The translations under genes were made by a program, and so were the position numbers. The notes beneath the pieces are model-generated. The model was not told where the DNA came from. It searched no databases and saw nothing but the letters and a program-made list of their open reading frames with translations. A DNA stretch of 39,033 bases from Bacillota bacterium. Its GTDB lineage: Bacteria; Bacillota; Clostridia; Lachnospirales; Lachnospiraceae. Positions 22,899 to 30,698 of this stretch are shown here, in pieces (the first letter of the stretch is position 1; every line of letters begins with the position of its first letter). The stretch covers positions 1 to 39,033 of the forward strand of contig JAEWPQ010000250.1 of NCBI GenBank assembly GCA_023460575.1, written 5' to 3'.

Positions 22899-23932
22899 AA
22901 ATTGCTGTCATTTGCTTTACTGGGGCAGGAGCCAGTACCGCTCATAGATTGATGGAAGGACTTATAAAAGAGGGGGATCTTTGCGAAGGCTATGGAAAGG
23001 GGCAGGGATTAAAGCCACTTACGATGTCTTTGGCAGATTGGACCAGGAAACAGTTTCTTGAAAAAGACGGAATTGTGTTTATCGGAGCTATGGGAATTGC
23101 GGTCCGCTCCATTGCACCATGTTTAAAAGGAAAAGCAGAGGATCCGGCAGTTGTTGTTTTAGATGACGAAGGAAGGTTTAGTATTTCTGTACTTTCCGGT
23201 CACTTAGGGGGAGCGAATGAACTGACCGGGCGGGCAGCCAGAATCACAGGGGGCCAGGCTGTGATTACCACCTCTACGGATATACATGGAAAATTTGCCG
23301 TTGATCTGTTTGCAAAAAGACTGGGGCTTGCCATAACAGAACTAAACAAGATAAAAAAGGTGTCAGCGGCTGTGTTAAGGGGAGAAACGGTTGGATTTTT
23401 CAGTGACTTTCCAATAGAAGGGAAACTGCCGGAGGAATTATGTTCAGGGAGAGAAGCGGACATAAGTCTGTTTATAACTCTTTCTAATCTGCCGGAGGAA
23501 GGAAAGACGGATCATCTGCTCAGGCTTATTCCAAAGATTCTGATTCTGGGAATCGGATGCAGGAAAGGGACACCTGTCACAGCTATCCGGGATGGGGTAT
23601 CACGGGTTTTAAAAGAGCACAATATATCTCCTCTTGCCATAGCAGGATGTGCAAGCATTGATTTAAAAAAAGAGGAAGAAGGTATCTGTGCATTTGCAGC
23701 AGAAACCGGAGTTCCTTTTTATACCTATCCGGCAGAGGTTCTTGACGGAATTGAAGGAGAATTTACCTCTTCCCCATTTGTAAAGCAGATTACAGGTGTG
23801 GATAATGTATGCGAACGGTCAGCGCTTTGCTGTGTTAAGGAGCTGGGGGGCGGAAAACTGATTGTAAAAAAAGAAGCGGCTGCAGGCGTGACAGTTGCGG
23901 CAGCAGTCAGGGATTGGAAGGTAATGATATGA
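22895..23932 (+). CDS. cbiG: CbiG, cobalt-precorrin-5A hydrolase
   Basis: The 345-residue protein has the CbiG N-terminal domain (FTGAGASTAHRL; FIGAMGIAVRSIAP), the central VLDDEGRFSISVLSGHLGGANEL signature, and the C-terminal GIGCRKGTPVTAI domain with FYTYPAEVL. It opens the delta-lactone of cobalt-precorrin-5A, releasing acetaldehyde (C2 unit), in the anaerobic pathway. All three usual sub-domains (N, mid, C) are present in one chain, matching the usual length. It overlaps cbiF and cbiH by 4 bases each. Confidence 0.95.
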   Translation: MKIAVICFTGAGASTAHRLMEGLIKEGDLCEGYGKGQGLKPLTMSLADWTRKQFLEKDGIVFIGAMGIAVRSIAPCLKGKAEDPAVVVLDDEGRFSISVLSGHLGGANELTGRAARITGGQAVITTSTDIHGKFAVDLFAKRLGLAITELNKIKKVSAAVLRGETVGFFSDFPIEGKLPEELCSGREADISLFITLSNLPEEGKTDHLLRLIPKILILGIGCRKGTPVTAIRDGVSRVLKEHNISPLAIAGCASIDLKKEEEGICAFAAETGVPFYTYPAEVLDGIEGEFTSSPFVKQITGVDNVCERSALCCVKELGGGKLIVKKEAAAGVTVAAAVRDWKVMI

Positions 23933-24669
23933 GAACAACAGGTAAATTGTATGTGGTAGGGATCGGTCCGGGTTCCTATGAGGATATGACAATCAGGGCA
24001 GTGAGTGCGTTAAAAGACAGTGAAATGATTGTGGGATATACGGTGTATGTGGATCTTTTGCGGGAACATTTTCCGGAGAAAGAGATGCTCACCACACCCA
24101 TGCGGCAGGAGCAGGAACGGTGCCAGATGGCAATTTTAGAAGCACAGAAAGGAAAACGGGTTGCCATGGTCTGCAGCGGAGATTCTGGCGTATATGGCAT
24201 GAGCGGCCTCATTCTTCAGCTGGCAGAAAATGCGCAGGACCTGGATATTGAAGTGATTCCAGGTGTCACAGCGGCACTCAGCGGCGGAGCGGTGCTAGGT
24301 GCACCTCTTGGGCATGATTTTGCCATAATCAGCTTAAGTGATCTTCTTACGCCTATGGAACTGATAGAAGACAGGCTGAAAAATTCGGCCCTTTGCGATA
24401 TGGTCATATGTCTTTATAATCCGTCAAGTAAAAAACGGGCGGATTATCTGAAAAACGCCTGTGAAATCGTACTGCAATATCAGAAACCGGAGACTGTCTG
24501 CGGGCTTGTAAAAAACATCGGCAGAGATGGAGAAGAGATGGAGGTTTTAACTCTTTCCCAGTTGAAAGACACCAAGGTGGATATGTTCACTACTGTTTAC
24601 ATAGGAAATTCAATGACCAGAGAGATAAACGGAAAAATGGTCACACCGAGAGGATATAAAAATGTGTAG
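23929..24669 (+). CDS. cbiH: CbiH, cobalt-precorrin-3 C17-methyltransferase (ring contraction)
   Basis: The 246-residue protein starts at ATG 23929, overlapping the cbiG stop; an in-frame TTG at 23914 is less likely. Motifs are GIGPGSYEDMTIRAVSAL, EMIVGYTVYVDLL, VCSGDSGVYGMSG and EVIPGVTAALSGGAVLGAPLGHDFAIISLSD, which together mark CbiH/CobJ. It methylates C17 and drives ring contraction with lactone formation, giving cobalt-precorrin-4. There is no fused CbiG or Fe-S extension, as seen in some homologues. Its last 8 bases overlap cbiJE. Confidence 0.95.
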   Translation: MRTTGKLYVVGIGPGSYEDMTIRAVSALKDSEMIVGYTVYVDLLREHFPEKEMLTTPMRQEQERCQMAILEAQKGKRVAMVCSGDSGVYGMSGLILQLAENAQDLDIEVIPGVTAALSGGAVLGAPLGHDFAIISLSDLLTPMELIEDRLKNSALCDMVICLYNPSSKKRADYLKNACEIVLQYQKPETVCGLVKNIGRDGEEMEVLTLSQLKDTKVDMFTTVYIGNSMTREINGKMVTPRGYKNV

Positions 24670-26080
24670 TATTTTGATTTTCGGAGGAACAACAGAAGGA
24701 CGGCTTCTGGCTGAATTCTGCCATGAAAACCAGATTGAGGCATGGGTCAGCGTTGCCACAGGGTATGGAAAGATGCTGCTTATGGAAAGCCGGTTTCTCC
24801 ATATTCATGATACTCCCATGGATGCGGAAGAAATGGAAGCCTTTATCAGGGAAAAAGGAATTATCCTTGTCCTGGATGCCACTCACCCGTATGCTGCCGA
24901 AGTGAGCCGGAATATTCTTCATGCATGCACTGCAACAGGGGCGAAACGTTTAAGGATATTAAGAGAGTCGTTAAAAGACAGCGGTGAGGGTGATCATGTG
25001 GTATGGGTGGACACCATGGAGGAAGCCATCCGCTTCTTAAACCAGAGTCCAGGCAATGTGCTGGCGACGACAGGAAGCAAGGAGCTTGAATGCTATACAA
25101 AGATGGAGGGCTGGGAGGAACGTGTCTATGCCAGAGTTCTTCCAGCTGTATCCGTACTCACAGCCTGTGAACAGATGGGATTTAAGGGAAACAGGATCAT
25201 TGGAATGCAGGGACCATTTTCTCTGGAGCTTAACCAGGCAATGATCAGACAGTATGATATCCGTTTTCTTGTTACAAAGGAAGCCGGTCATGCGGGTGGC
25301 TTTTTAGAAAAACTGCAGGCTGCTGCTTCCTGTGAAATAACAGCTGTTGTAATTGGACGCCCCTTAAACGAAGAAGGGGCCGGTTTAGAAGAAGCAAAGA
25401 AAATTTTAATAAAGAGGAAACCGGCAGAGACATCTTCCTGCAAAGGAGCCATTTATTTAATAGGAACCGGAATGGGCGGACCGGAGCAGATGACGGTAAA
25501 AGCCTTAAAAACTCTGCTAAGCTGCCAGGTGGTATTCGGGGCTGAGCGGATTCTTCATGATATCGGAGACTTAAGCCCGGATGTATTAAAGCTGCCTTAT
25601 TATTTAAGTAAGGATATCCTTCCCTGGCTGAATGAACACTCTGAATATAAGAAGATTGCAGTTCTTTTCTCAGGTGATGCCGGTTTTTACAGCGGTGCGG
25701 GAAAAATGGCTGCTGCACTTTTAAAGGAACCGTATTCAGAACTTTATGAAACGGAGATTCTTCCAGGGGTATCTTCCGTCTCATATTTATGCGCAAGACT
25801 TAAGACCGGCTGGGAGAATGTGCGGCTGATCAGCCTTCATGGCAGAGACTGGGATCTTGTGGAAGAATTGAAAAATAATCAGAGAATATTTGCCCTTCTG
25901 GATAAGCGTAATTCGGTAAACGCTTTATGCAGTCTTTTAGAAGAGAATGGATATGAAAATGCGTGTCTGTCTGTAGGAGAACGTTTATCCTACGAAGATG
26001 AACAGATCACCAGAGGAACACCAGTAATGCTTAAGAATCAGACGTTTGATATCCTGTCGGCAGTATTGATTGAAAGGTGA
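24662..26080 (+). CDS. cbiJE: CbiJ-CbiE fusion: cobalt-precorrin-6A reductase plus C5-methyltransferase
   Basis: One 472-residue frame holds two enzymes. Residues 1 to about 255 are CbiJ/CobK: ILIFGGTTEGRLLAEF, LDATHPYAAEVSRNI, a central ATTGSKELECY and GMQGPFSLELN. This part reduces the macrocycle of cobalt-precorrin-6A with NAD(P)H. From about residue 262 CbiE begins with YLIGTGMGGPEQMTVKAL, followed by VLFSGDAGFYSGAG and EILPGVSSVSYLCARL; it methylates C5 (and C15 together with CbiT). The linker is about KRKPAETSSCKG. The decarboxylating CbiT is encoded by the next gene, 10 bases downstream, rather than being fused as in CobL. Fusion of consecutive steps suggests intermediate transfer, which is inference. 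Confidence 0.92.
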   Translation: MCSILIFGGTTEGRLLAEFCHENQIEAWVSVATGYGKMLLMESRFLHIHDTPMDAEEMEAFIREKGIILVLDATHPYAAEVSRNILHACTATGAKRLRILRESLKDSGEGDHVVWVDTMEEAIRFLNQSPGNVLATTGSKELECYTKMEGWEERVYARVLPAVSVLTACEQMGFKGNRIIGMQGPFSLELNQAMIRQYDIRFLVTKEAGHAGGFLEKLQAAASCEITAVVIGRPLNEEGAGLEEAKKILIKRKPAETSSCKGAIYLIGTGMGGPEQMTVKALKTLLSCQVVFGAERILHDIGDLSPDVLKLPYYLSKDILPWLNEHSEYKKIAVLFSGDAGFYSGAGKMAAALLKEPYSELYETEILPGVSSVSYLCARLKTGWENVRLISLHGRDWDLVEELKNNQRIFALLDKRNSVNALCSLLEENGYENACLSVGERLSYEDEQITRGTPVMLKNQTFDILSAVLIER

Positions 26081-26090
26081 GAGGTGGCAA

Positions 26091-26672
26091 ATGAGGGATG
26101 AATTGTTTGTCAGGGGCGATGTTCCTATGACCAAAAGCGAGGTCCGGGCGGTATGTGTGTCCAAGCTGGAGCTGGGCCCGGATTCCATTCTTTATGATAT
26201 TGGAGCAGGTACCGGCTCGGTATCCGTAGAGGCATCAGGGTATTTAACCACCGGAAAAGTTTATGCTGTGGAAAAAAAGCCGGAAGCACAGGTGCTGATA
26301 GAAGCCAATAAAGAGAAATTTTCTGCAGATTGTATCACAGTGATAAAAGGAACCGCCCCGGAAGCCTTATCCAGTCTTGAAACAGCCACTCATGTTTTCC
26401 TGGGAGGTACTTCCGGAAATTTAGAAGAAGTTTTAGATCTTGTTTTAAAAAAGAATCCGAACGTCCGGGTTGTTGCTAATTTCATCGCTCTGGAATCCTT
26501 ATCTGAAATGCTTCAGTGGCTGAAAAAACATTCCATAGAAGCAGAGATTGTTCAAATGCAGGTTTCAAGGGCAAAAGCAGCAGGCAGCTATCACATGATG
26601 ATGGGGCAGAATCCGGTCTATATCATTTCCTTCGGAGGGGAAGGAGGAATGTCTTTTGAATCAGGGGAATAA
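26091..26672 (+). CDS. cbiT: CbiT, cobalt-precorrin-6B C15-methyltransferase (decarboxylating)
   Basis: The 193-residue Rossmann methyltransferase starts MRDELFVRGDVPMTKSEVRA, the CbiT signature, followed by SAM motif I DIGAGTGSVSVEA and AVEKKPEAQ at the end of beta-2. FLGGTSGNLEEVLD is also family-typical. It methylates C15 and decarboxylates the C12 acetate side chain. ATG 26091 follows GAGAGGTGG; an in-frame TTG at 26070 lies inside cbiJE and is less likely. The end overlaps cbiA by 17 bases. Confidence 0.94.
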   Translation: MRDELFVRGDVPMTKSEVRAVCVSKLELGPDSILYDIGAGTGSVSVEASGYLTTGKVYAVEKKPEAQVLIEANKEKFSADCITVIKGTAPEALSSLETATHVFLGGTSGNLEEVLDLVLKKNPNVRVVANFIALESLSEMLQWLKKHSIEAEIVQMQVSRAKAAGSYHMMMGQNPVYIISFGGEGGMSFESGE

Positions 26673-28050
26673 ACGGATCATGCTTGCCGCGCCAAAAAGC
26701 GGAAGCGGAAAAACCATGATAACCTGCGGGCTTTTGCAGGCATTTCTATTAAGAGGCATTACCTGCCGCTCCTTTAAGTGCGGTCCGGATTACATTGATC
26801 CCATGTTTCACAAGGCTGTTCTGGGAATAGACGGAGGGAATCTGGATACATTTTTTCTGGACAAAGCTTCTGTGAGAGAACTTCTAATCAGAGAGTCGGA
26901 GGAGACTGAGATTTCAGTCATCGAGGGAGTTATGGGTTACTATGACGGAATGGGCGGAGACAGTACGTGGGCAAGCTCCTATGAGGTGGCCTGCGCAGTG
27001 GAAACGCCGGTGGTGCTTATCCTTGACTGCGCAGGCGCCAGTCTGTCTCTGGCCGCTGTTTTAAAAGGCTTTTTGGAGTACAGGAAAGACAGCCATATCC
27101 AGGGAGTGATTTTAAACAGAATATCACCTGTCATGGCAGAGCGGTTAACTCCTCAATTAGAAGAACTGGGAGTCAGCGTTTTCGGATATCTTCCCCAATG
27201 TGCAGAGGCAGATTTTTCCAGCCGTCATTTAGGGTTGGTACTTCCCGGTGAAGTGGAAGGGCTGAAGGACAAATTAATAAAACTGGCTTATAAAATGGAA
27301 GAGACTGTCGACATAGACGGACTCCTTAAATTATCAGAAACTGCCCCTGTGCTTGCTTTTAAATCTGAAAGGAAGGGGAAAGAAAAATTAACCGCTTTCA
27401 GTGAGAAAGTACGGGTGGGAATCGCCGTTGATGAAGCCTTCTGTTTTTATTATCAGGAAAACAGAAAGCTGTTAGAAGAGATGGGGGCAGAACTGATTCC
27501 GTTCAGTCCGCTCAGAGACAGCCGTCTGCCGGATGGAATCTGCGGGCTTATTCTGGGCGGAGGATACCCGGAACTTTATTTAAAACAACTGTCCGGGAAT
27601 CAGGATATGCTGAGGGAAATCAGGGAGGCAAACAGGAACAAGATCCCCATTCTGGCGGAATGCGGCGGTTTTCTCTATCTTCATGAAGAACTGGAATCAG
27701 AGGAACATGAAGTCTGTCAGATGGCAGGAGTCATTCCAGGCAAAGCCTTTCCAACGGGGAAATTAAAGCGGTTCGGATACATCGAAGCAGCTGCGAAAGA
27801 AGATATGCCGTTCCTCAAAAAGGGAGAGTCTGTCAGGGGACATGAATTTCATTACTGGGACAGTACTAATAATGGAACACAGATGGAGGCGCGAAAGCCT
27901 GGCCGGAATGTGAAATGGGATTGTGTGGTGGCAAAAGGTAATTTAATGGCAGGTTTTCCCCATTTTTATTACCCCTCAAATCCAGGTCTTCCAGAAAGAT
28001 TTATAGAAGCATGCAGACAGGTTATGAAACGGAAGGGGGTAAACCCATGA
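26656..28050 (+). CDS. cbiA: CbiA (CobB), cobyrinate a,c-diamide synthase
   Basis: The 464-residue protein has a P-loop APKSGSGKTMITCGLL near the start, FKCGPDYIDPMFH, VIEGVMGYYDGMGG, and a C-terminal class I glutamine amidotransferase domain with the nucleophile Cys in AECGGFLYL and a late HEFHYW. It uses ATP and glutamine to amidate side chains a and c of the corrin. The start is a TTG at 26656, with GGAGG 8 bases upstream and no better in-frame ATG before the P-loop. It overlaps cbiT by 17 bases and the GNAT gene by 4. Confidence 0.94.
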   Translation: MNQGNKRIMLAAPKSGSGKTMITCGLLQAFLLRGITCRSFKCGPDYIDPMFHKAVLGIDGGNLDTFFLDKASVRELLIRESEETEISVIEGVMGYYDGMGGDSTWASSYEVACAVETPVVLILDCAGASLSLAAVLKGFLEYRKDSHIQGVILNRISPVMAERLTPQLEELGVSVFGYLPQCAEADFSSRHLGLVLPGEVEGLKDKLIKLAYKMEETVDIDGLLKLSETAPVLAFKSERKGKEKLTAFSEKVRVGIAVDEAFCFYYQENRKLLEEMGAELIPFSPLRDSRLPDGICGLILGGGYPELYLKQLSGNQDMLREIREANRNKIPILAECGGFLYLHEELESEEHEVCQMAGVIPGKAFPTGKLKRFGYIEAAAKEDMPFLKKGESVRGHEFHYWDSTNNGTQMEARKPGRNVKWDCVVAKGNLMAGFPHFYYPSNPGLPERFIEACRQVMKRKGVNP

Positions 28051-28589
28051 AGGAATTTGAAATACTGAAGGGAAATCCAGAGGATATAGAGCAGATTGCA
28101 GAGCTTTATGATGCTGTAAATGATTATTTGGAAAGTCATATCAATTATCCGGGCTGGAGAAAAGGAATTTACCCTGTTAAAGAAGATGCACAAGATGGTG
28201 TGGAAAAGGGAACTCTTTATGTGCTTTGGGCGGATGGCAAAGCAGCAGGTTCCGTGGTTGTTAACCAGTTTCAGGAAAAAGGATATGAAACGATAGCATG
28301 GAAGCAGGAAGCGAAACCAGAGGAAGTAGCAGTGATCCATACGTTTTTAGTACATCCCGATTTTCTTGGCAGAGGATTTGGAAAAATATTGCTGGAGTTT
28401 GCGGAGGAGAGAGCCAGGGAGCAGAAAAGAGCCGTAATCCGTCTTGATGTAAATGAAAAGAATATGCCTGCCATAAAGCTTTACAGGAAGCTTGGTTACT
28501 GTTTTGCCGGAAAGGCAGATTTAGGATACGGTGAATATGGAATTCCATGGTTTGATTTATATGAAAAGAACTTAACTGGAAAGGCGTAA
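28047..28589 (+). CDS. GNAT-family N-acetyltransferase inside the cobalamin operon
   Basis: The 180-residue protein starts at ATG 28047, overlapping the cbiA stop (ATGA). It has a GNAT fold: IEQIAELYDAVNDYL early, the central beta-4 VIHTFLVHPDFLGRGFGKILLEFAEERA with the acetyl-CoA pyrophosphate loop (GRGFGK), then AVIRLDVNEKNMPAIKLYRKLGY. The ending YGIPWFDLYEK is typical of a GNAT subgroup in Clostridia. The gene is only 3 bases from cobT, so it is cotranslated with cobalamin enzymes. The substrate is unknown; acetylation of an intermediate, of an amino alcohol or of an unrelated amine are all possible, and it may be only a passenger. Confidence 0.88.
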   Translation: MKEFEILKGNPEDIEQIAELYDAVNDYLESHINYPGWRKGIYPVKEDAQDGVEKGTLYVLWADGKAAGSVVVNQFQEKGYETIAWKQEAKPEEVAVIHTFLVHPDFLGRGFGKILLEFAEERAREQKRAVIRLDVNEKNMPAIKLYRKLGYCFAGKADLGYGEYGIPWFDLYEKNLTGKA

Positions 28590-28592
28590 CGG

Positions 28593-29675
28593 ATGAATGA
28601 GGAACTGAAGGATTATTTATCGCTGATACAGCCGCCTGATAAAAAGGCAATAGAGACGGCACGCCTGCGCTGGGCCCATGTAGCCAAACCTTTAAACAGT
28701 CTGGGTGTATTGGAAGATGATATTGTAAAAATTGCGGGAATCAGAAAAGATGCTAACGTATCCTTACAGAAACGGGGACTTCTGATTCTTTGTGGGGATA
28801 ACGGGATTGTTGAGGAAGGCGTTACCCAGACCGGAATGGAAGTTACAGCAGTGGTCGCAGAAAATATGACAAAAGGCAACAGCAGTGTCTGTATTATGGC
28901 AAAACGGGCAGGTGTGGACGTATATCCGGTTGATATGGGCGTTGCAAGAGATTTGATTTCCGGCTCCCGCTATCCTCTTGTAAACAGAAAAATCGCATAT
29001 GGAACAAAGAATTTCCGGAAAACAAAGGCAATGACAAGAAATGAAGCTGTTCAGGCAATTAAAACAGGGATAGAACTCATGGGAGAACTGTCAGAGAATG
29101 GTTATGATCTGGTGGCGACAGGAGAGATGGGAATTGGAAATACCACTACCAGCAGTGCAGCTGCATCACTTCTTTTAAAGCAGGATCCTGAAAAACTGAC
29201 AGGAAGAGGTGCTGGATTAAATGATGCCGGGCTGATACAGAAACGGAATGTAATCCGGGAGGCTGTGGCTGAATATGGTCCCGGGTGTCAGGATGAAGTG
29301 GATATACTGTCAGCAGTGGGCGGTTTTGATCTGGCCGGCTTGACGGGAGTGTTTTTAGGGGGAGCCATATACCGGATTCCGGTGCTTTTAGACGGCTTTA
29401 TATCAGCTGTGGCAGCACTTGCGGCAGAACGGATCTATCCGGGGTGCAGGGATTTTATGATTGCTTCCCATGTATCTGCGGAACCGGCAGGACATATACT
29501 TCTTGAGGAACTGGGCCTGCCGCCCCTCATACAGGCCGGTATGTGTCTGGGAGAAGGGACGGGAGCGGTTGCAGCAGTTCCTCTGCTTCAAATGGCGGCG
29601 GATGTATATGGAATCATGAGTTCCTTTGAAGAGATTGAAATCGAGGCTTATAAGCCCATGGAGGATCAGTCATGA
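28593..29675 (+). CDS. cobT: CobT, nicotinate-nucleotide-dimethylbenzimidazole phosphoribosyltransferase
   Basis: The 360-residue protein shows CobT motifs: LTQPPDKKAIETAR-like start (SLIQPPDKKAIETARLRW), LILCGDNGIVEEGVTQ, MTKGNSSVCIMAKRAGVDV, the TGEMGIGNTTTSSA signature and GGFDLAGLTGVFLGGA. The catalytic Glu lies in the late LGEGTGAVAAVPLL. It activates the lower-ligand base as its alpha-ribotide phosphate. The actual base (benzimidazole, adenine or phenolic) cannot be deduced; no bza genes for anaerobic DMB synthesis are in the window. It overlaps cobU by 4 bases. Confidence 0.95.
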   Translation: MNEELKDYLSLIQPPDKKAIETARLRWAHVAKPLNSLGVLEDDIVKIAGIRKDANVSLQKRGLLILCGDNGIVEEGVTQTGMEVTAVVAENMTKGNSSVCIMAKRAGVDVYPVDMGVARDLISGSRYPLVNRKIAYGTKNFRKTKAMTRNEAVQAIKTGIELMGELSENGYDLVATGEMGIGNTTTSSAAASLLLKQDPEKLTGRGAGLNDAGLIQKRNVIREAVAEYGPGCQDEVDILSAVGGFDLAGLTGVFLGGAIYRIPVLLDGFISAVAALAAERIYPGCRDFMIASHVSAEPAGHILLEELGLPPLIQAGMCLGEGTGAVAAVPLLQMAADVYGIMSSFEEIEIEAYKPMEDQS

Positions 29676-30217
29676 CTGCCCTCATTATTGGAGGAAGCGG
29701 AAGCGGAAAATCGGAATATGCAGAAGACCTGGCAGTCTCTTTCGGGGGCAGCAGGATTTATATTGCCACTATGAAACCATGGGATGAGGAGTGCGAAAAC
29801 AGAATCTTAAGACACAGGGAAATGCGGGAGAAAAAGCAGTTTGAGACGGTGGAATGCTACCGCAGCTTAAAAAAACTGATATTTAAGAAAAGACCCTCTG
29901 TTGTTCTTTTGGAATGTATGTCCAACCTGGTTTCCAATGAACTGTTTGGTTTATGGGAGGAGGGGGACATACCGGTGCTTGATAAAAATACAGCAGCGGC
30001 CGAAATTGCAGAAGGAATCATACATTTAGAGCGCCAGACCGATCATCTGGTTATTGTGACAAATGATGTGTTTTCAGACGGAGATCATTACAGCCCCCAG
30101 ACCAATGAATACAGGAAGGTTCTTGGAAGCGTCAATCAGCTTGCGGCTAAAAGAGCTCATATGGTGGTGGAAATAGTGGCAGGAATCCCCATCAAAATGA
30201 AAGAAGGAACTAATTGA
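29672..30217 (+). CDS. cobU: CobU-family adenosylcobinamide kinase / guanylyltransferase (first copy)
   Basis: The 181-residue protein has the P-loop IGGSGSGKSEYAE, IYIATMKPWDEECENRILRHREMR (containing the region of the guanylylated His) and VVLLECMSNLVSNELF. It would phosphorylate adenosylcobinamide and transfer GMP from GTP. In place of the usual NEVGxGIVPxxxxxRxFRDxxGRLNQ block it has NDVFSDGDHYSPQTNEYRKVLGSVNQ, so the C-terminal half is non-standard. A short CobU-like protein at 34871 carries the reverse pattern. It is the last gene of the first cobalamin unit. Confidence 0.85.
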   Translation: MTALIIGGSGSGKSEYAEDLAVSFGGSRIYIATMKPWDEECENRILRHREMREKKQFETVECYRSLKKLIFKKRPSVVLLECMSNLVSNELFGLWEEGDIPVLDKNTAAAEIAEGIIHLERQTDHLVIVTNDVFSDGDHYSPQTNEYRKVLGSVNQLAAKRAHMVVEIVAGIPIKMKEGTN

Positions 30218-30242
30218 AAAAAATCCTCAAGTATGTTATATT
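30214..30242 (+). promoter_or_regulatory. Putative sigma-A promoter for TM1266-hydG-hydF
   Basis: TTGAAA (30214-30219), exactly 17 bases, TATATT (30237-30242), overlapping the end of cobU. The predicted start is near 30249, giving a leader of about 135 bases before the TM1266-family gene. Confidence 0.6.
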
Positions 30243-30317
30243 TATCACATAGTAGCATCCTGATACCAAAAACCAGTTTTGAGGTAGAAGGTTCGGCATT
30301 TGAGGAATTGTTTGTCT

Positions 30318-30349
30318 GCCGCGCCTTTTTGGCGCGGCTTATCTTTTTT
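30318..30349 (+). terminator. GC-rich intrinsic terminator in the hyd leader / after cobU
   Basis: GCCGCGCC (30318-30325), loop TTTTT, GGCGCGGC (30331-30338), then TTATCTTTTTT. Because a promoter lies just upstream, this hairpin sits inside the leader of the hyd unit as well as behind cobU. An alternative stem CGGCA (30294-30298) with TGCCG (30317-30321) would compete with it. Confidence 0.8.
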
Positions 30350-30386
30350 CAAATGATGAAGGGAAGACGGAAAGAAGGGGATAAGC

Positions 30387-30638
30387 ATGGAAACAAGAAT
30401 TGCTGTTATCGGTATTGTTGTGGAAGAGGAAGATTCTGTTGAAATTTTAAATGAGATTCTTCATGAGTACCGGCATTTCATTATCGGCCGTATGGGAATC
30501 CCATATCCCAAAAAGGGAGTGAGCGTCATAAGCATTGCGGTCGATGCTCCTCAGAGTACCATTTCCGCCCTGACCGGAAAGATCGGTAAGTTAAGTGGAA
30601 TCAGTTCCAAAACAGCCTATCAGAATGTGAATGCTTAG
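30387..30638 (+). CDS. TM1266-family iron-only hydrogenase system putative regulator (ACT-like)
   Basis: The 83-residue protein matches the TM1266 family (TIGR03959): it begins ETRIAVIGIVVEEEDSVEILNEIL, continues HEYRHFIIGRMGIPYPKKGVSVISIAVDAP and ends with an alternating pattern (ISALTGKIGKLSGISSKTAYQNV). The fold is ferredoxin-like/ACT, similar to NikR C-terminal ligand-binding domains, with no DNA-binding part. It is nearly always encoded beside hydrogenase maturation genes and is assumed to be a regulator or ligand sensor. AAGGGG precedes the ATG. hydG follows 60 bases later. Confidence 0.9.
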   Translation: METRIAVIGIVVEEEDSVEILNEILHEYRHFIIGRMGIPYPKKGVSVISIAVDAPQSTISALTGKIGKLSGISSKTAYQNVNA

Positions 30639-30698
30639 AAGTACAAAAAAACACTGACGGGAAAGCAGATGCTGACCCAAAAGAAAGGGTGAATTACT

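Noticed and set aside
28011..28046. Upstream start for the GNAT gene at 28011
   Set aside because: It lies within cbiA; the ATG at 28047 gives the standard 4-base overlap and the normal GNAT N-terminus.
30233..30442. Open frame in the space between cobU and the TM1266-family gene
   Set aside because: It runs through the terminator hairpin and the start of the next gene, with no recognisable protein features.
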